This document shows, piece by piece, positions 5,554 through 7,727 of a stretch of 7,727 nucleotides of DNA. Source of the DNA: JAAYCI01 sp964472465. Lineage in GTDB: Bacteria; Bacillota; Clostridia; Oscillospirales; Ruminococcaceae. Made by a program: the position numbers and the translations under genes. The stretch's first letter is position 1; each line of letters starts with the position of its first letter. The stretch covers positions 1 through 7,727 of the forward strand of contig CAYYLW010000128.1 in the NCBI GenBank assembly GCA_964472465.1. The letters run 5' to 3'. Under the pieces are notes generated by a model, which was not told the DNA's origin, did no database searches, and saw only the letters and a program-made list of their open reading frames with translations.

Positions 5554-5594
5554 AGAAAAACCACGGCGCCATTTTACAGCGCCGTGGTTTTTCT
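5554..5594. terminator. Bidirectional terminator between convergent operons
   Basis: AGAAAAACCACGGCGC (5554-5569) and GCGCCGTGGTTTTTCT (5579-5594) form a perfect 16-base-pair stem with a 9-base loop and T/A runs on both sides. It lies 14 bases past the lipoprotein stop and about 20 bases past the accDA stop, so it can end both transcripts. Confidence 0.92.
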
Positions 5595-5614
5595 GTGTTT
5601 GTGTTTCAGCCCGG

Positions 5615-7336
5615 TTATTCTTCCGCCTCCGGGGCCGTTCTGCCCATGCGGCGGAAGCGCTGGTAGCGCTGCCTGCGCAGTTCGTCTGCTGGCAGGCGGC
5701 CTAAAACCGCAAAGATGCCGCCCAGTCTCTCTTTTAAAAGCGAAAAATCCCATTCGGGCAGTATGTCATCGATGATACCCAGTTGAAGCAAATCTGGCGG
5801 GGTGATTTTTAGGCAGTTGGCGGCCTCCCCGGCCTTTGTGGCGTCCTTATACAGAATGCTGGCGCAGCCCTCAGGGCTGATGACAGAATACACAGAGTTC
5901 TCCATCATCCACACCCTATCGGCCACCGCCAGGGCCAGCGCACCGCCGCTGCCGCCCTCGCCCAGCAGAATGCTGATAACCGGCACGCCCAGGGTCATCA
6001 TCTCCATCAGGTTTTCGGCGATGGCCTGCCCTTGGCCGCGCTCCTCCGCCCCGATGCCGCAATACGCGCCCGAGGTATCCACCAGGCAGAGCACCGGGCG
6101 GCCGAATTTCTCGGCCTGTTTCATCAGGCGCAGGGCCTTGCGGTAGCCCTCCGGATGGGCCATGCCAAAATTGCGCCGGGCCCGCTCATTGATGTCGCCG
6201 CCTTTTTCGTGGGCAATCACCGTCACCGGCTTACCGCCCATGCGCCCCACCCCACCTATAATGGCGTGGTCATCGGCGAAGCGACGGTCGCCCCGCATCT
6301 CAATAAATTCACTGCACAGCGCTTTGATAAGCGCCTTGCCCGAGGGCCGCCCCGGCTCCCGGGCTCTACGTACCACCTCGTAGGCATCGGCGGTTTTGGG
6401 GGCGGCTTCCGGGGCATCATTGGCCTCTGTGGTCACCGCATCCGTTTGCTCAGGCACTGGCTCCTGCGGGGCGGGGTCCGTAGTAAGGCCCGCCTCCCCT
6501 GTGTGCAAACGCAATATTTGGGCCAGGGTGGCCTTCATCTTGCCGCGGGGAATCACCGCATCCAAAAAACCCTTTTCCAGCAAAAATTCCGCCCGCTGGA
6601 AGTTTTTGGGCAGACGCTGGCGCAGGGTTTGCTCTATGACGCGTGGCCCGGCAAACGCAACCAGTGCACCGGGCTCTGCCAGCAGGATGTCTCCCTCCAT
6701 GGCGAAGCTGGCCGTAACCCCGCCCGTGGTGGGGTCGCACAGCACGGTGATGTACAATAGGCCCGCATCGCTGTGGTATTTTACCGCACCGCTCGTCTTG
6801 GCCATCTGCACCAGGCTGAGCATGCCCTCTTGCATCCGGGCGCCACCGCTGAGGGTGAAGCCCACCACTGGCAGCCTTTCCCGCAGGGCATATTCAAACA
6901 AGCGGGTGATTTTCTCCCCGGTGGCACTGCCCATACTGCCCATCATAAACTCCGGGTTCATGGCGAACACACAGCAGGGCTGCCCCTCGATGTTGCCACG
7001 GCCACACAGCACTTCCTCTATGTCCCTGGCCGCATAGTCTTTCAGTTTGGCGGCATAGCCGGGAAAGCTTAGCGGGTCTCCACTTTTTACACCGCCATCG
7101 AAAGCGGTAAAGCTGCCTTCGTCGCACACTAAATCCACACGCTGGCGGGCCGTCATCTTAAAGTGGTGCCCGCAGGCGGGGCAAAGGGAATGGTTCTCTT
7201 CCACCTCCGCCGTAAACAGGGTTTGCCCACAAGCGGGGCATTTCATGCACAGGGCGTCCGGCACATCTGGAAGCACGGGTTTGCCGGGCTTTTCCTCCAG
7301 GCTGTTGCGGTTCTTTTTAAAGTTGAATTTCGCCAT
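5615..7336 (-). CDS. accDA: Fused acetyl-CoA carboxylase carboxyltransferase, beta-alpha (AccD-AccA)
   Basis: This 573-residue protein transfers the carboxyl group from carboxybiotin (on AccB) to acetyl-CoA, giving malonyl-CoA for fatty-acid synthesis in the cytoplasm. The AccD part (about 1-280) has a four-Cys zinc finger (Cys33, 36, 52, 55), then PEFMMGSMGSATGEKITRL and GGARMQEG, then the CDPTTGGVTASFA oxyanion region (200-212). A Glu/Ala/Pro-rich linker (about 281-318) leads to the AccA part (319-573), with FIEMRGDRRFADD, NFGMAHPEGYRKALRLMKQA, AEERGQGQAIAENL, GEGGSGGALALAVAD and YSVISPEGC. In most bacteria AccD and AccA are separate. The usual AccA motif DTPGAYPG reads DTSGAYCG here (420-427). 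The start at 7336 gives the expected AccD beginning (MAKFNFKK), but no good ribosome-binding site lies directly before it; see 7346-7388. It follows accC in the same operon. Confidence 0.95.
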   Translation of the reverse strand: MAKFNFKKNRNSLEEKPGKPVLPDVPDALCMKCPACGQTLFTAEVEENHSLCPACGHHFKMTARQRVDLVCDEGSFTAFDGGVKSGDPLSFPGYAAKLKDYAARDIEEVLCGRGNIEGQPCCVFAMNPEFMMGSMGSATGEKITRLFEYALRERLPVVGFTLSGGARMQEGMLSLVQMAKTSGAVKYHSDAGLLYITVLCDPTTGGVTASFAMEGDILLAEPGALVAFAGPRVIEQTLRQRLPKNFQRAEFLLEKGFLDAVIPRGKMKATLAQILRLHTGEAGLTTDPAPQEPVPEQTDAVTTEANDAPEAAPKTADAYEVVRRAREPGRPSGKALIKALCSEFIEMRGDRRFADDHAIIGGVGRMGGKPVTVIAHEKGGDINERARRNFGMAHPEGYRKALRLMKQAEKFGRPVLCLVDTSGAYCGIGAEERGQGQAIAENLMEMMTLGVPVISILLGEGGSGGALALAVADRVWMMENSVYSVISPEGCASILYKDATKAGEAANCLKITPPDLLQLGIIDDILPEWDFSLLKERLGGIFAVLGRLPADELRRQRYQRFRRMGRTAPEAEE

Positions 7337-7345
7337 ATGATTGGA

Positions 7346-7388
7346 GCTGCCTGGTTTTGTAGCAAAAACCAGCCAGCCCCCACCCCCT
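7346..7388 (-). promoter_or_regulatory. Structured leader of accDA: distant Shine-Dalgarno plus hairpin
   Basis: In the accC-accDA gap, read on the minus strand, AGGGGGTG (7381-7388) can pair with the 16S rRNA tail over 8 bases (one G-U), but it lies 44 bases before the accDA ATG. Between them a hairpin forms: GCTG plus CTGGTTTT pairs with AAAACCAG plus CAGC (outer arms 7374-7377/7346-7349, inner arms 7365-7372/7351-7358; one C/C mismatch, 6-base loop). Folding would cut the effective spacing to about 12 bases. No T run follows, so it is not a terminator. Confidence 0.45.
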
Positions 7389-7416
7389 TTATGTATTTCC
7401 TGTTGGTTTTCTTCTT

Positions 7417-7727
7417 CTAGCGCAGGGGCATGTTTTTCATCCCGGTGCGGCTTTTCATCATAAAATCGGTTTTATAGCTGCCATCTAGGAACAGTTCGTC
7501 GTCCAGAATATCCAGTTGCAACTCGGCCGTATTGGGCAACGGCTCCACACACAGTTCGCTAAGCGCCGCGCGCATTTTGCACACCGCGCTCCTACGGTCC
7601 CGCCCATGCACAATCAGCTTGCCCAGCAAGGAATCATAATAGGGCGGCACGAAACAGCCCTCATAGAGAGCCGTGTCGAAACGCACCCCCGGCCCGCCGG
7701 GGATGTGCAGGGTCTCCACCCGGCCGC
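7417..7727 (-). CDS. accC: Biotin carboxylase AccC, C-terminal fragment
   Basis: About 103 residues are present, ending at TAG (7417-7419); the gene continues past the right edge. The sequence matches the end of the biotin carboxylase fold: GGPGVRFDTALYEGCFVPPY, DSLLGKLIVHGRDRRSAVCKM, RAALSELCVE, and a final FLDGSYKTDFMMK. AccC carboxylates biotin on AccB using ATP and bicarbonate and passes the group to the carboxyltransferase encoded next (accDA, 80 bases downstream). The usual GxxTN motif after the ALxE helix is altered to EPLPNTAE, a mild divergence. The catalytic and ATP-grasp regions lie outside the window, so activity is inferred from family and operon context. Confidence 0.9.
   Translation of the reverse strand, partial: GRVETLHIPGGPGVRFDTALYEGCFVPPYYDSLLGKLIVHGRDRRSAVCKMRAALSELCVEPLPNTAELQLDILDDELFLDGSYKTDFMMKSRTGMKNMPLR

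Noticed and set aside
6032..6760. Long rightward open frame of about 240 codons opposite accDA.
   Set aside because: It lies antisense to strongly conserved AccD/AccA motifs, its translation resembles no family, and the GC-rich codon pattern easily keeps antisense frames open.

Overview
The window looks like chromosomal DNA from an anaerobic, fairly GC-rich Firmicute, probably a gut Clostridium relative of the Oscillospiraceae/Ruminococcaceae type. The basis is a [FeFe]-hydrogenase-like ferredoxin-domain protein next to the NADH-sensing repressor Rex, strong Shine-Dalgarno sites, Gram-positive style lipoprotein and intrinsic terminators, and a fused acetyl-CoA carboxylase AccD-AccA. This is an inference from gene content; no marker gene fixes the species.

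Layout. 1-408 (minus, cut by the left edge) is the N-terminus of a 2[4Fe-4S] protein of the [FeFe]-hydrogenase-like family. Its promoter (-35 at 502-507, -10 at 479-484) is overlapped by a near-perfect Rex operator (471-488). 722-2358 (minus) is a two-gene operon, rex followed by a LysR-type regulator, joined by a 4-base GTGA overlap, with a promoter at 2407-2435 and a terminator at 625-662. The Rex made here is therefore the likely sensor acting at 471-488. 2555-3058 (minus) is an unrecognised small helical protein ending at a very strong terminator hairpin (2496-2536).

3059-3370 is a divergent control region. It carries a cluster of four related GTTC(CC/AGC)AA elements and a promoter for the rightward LytTR response regulator (3371-4102). 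That receiver has Asn where the phospho-accepting Asp should be. Terminator 4179-4227 follows. A second rightward operon (4452-5540) has an extended -10 promoter and encodes a four-helix membrane protein and a lipoprotein with a Ser/Ala/Pro linker. It ends at a bidirectional terminator (5554-5594) shared with the convergent acc genes.

5615-7727 (minus) is the end of a fatty-acid synthesis operon: accC (partial, cut by the right edge) then a fused accDA carboxyltransferase. In the 80-base accC-accDA gap, a good Shine-Dalgarno match lies 44 bases from the start codon, and a hairpin between them would bring the two together.

No tRNA, rRNA, CRISPR array, insertion sequence or phage gene was seen. 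The points most worth a second look are the Rex operator/rex-lysR arrangement, the LytTR regulator with a degenerate receiver beside its repeat cluster, and the structured accDA leader.
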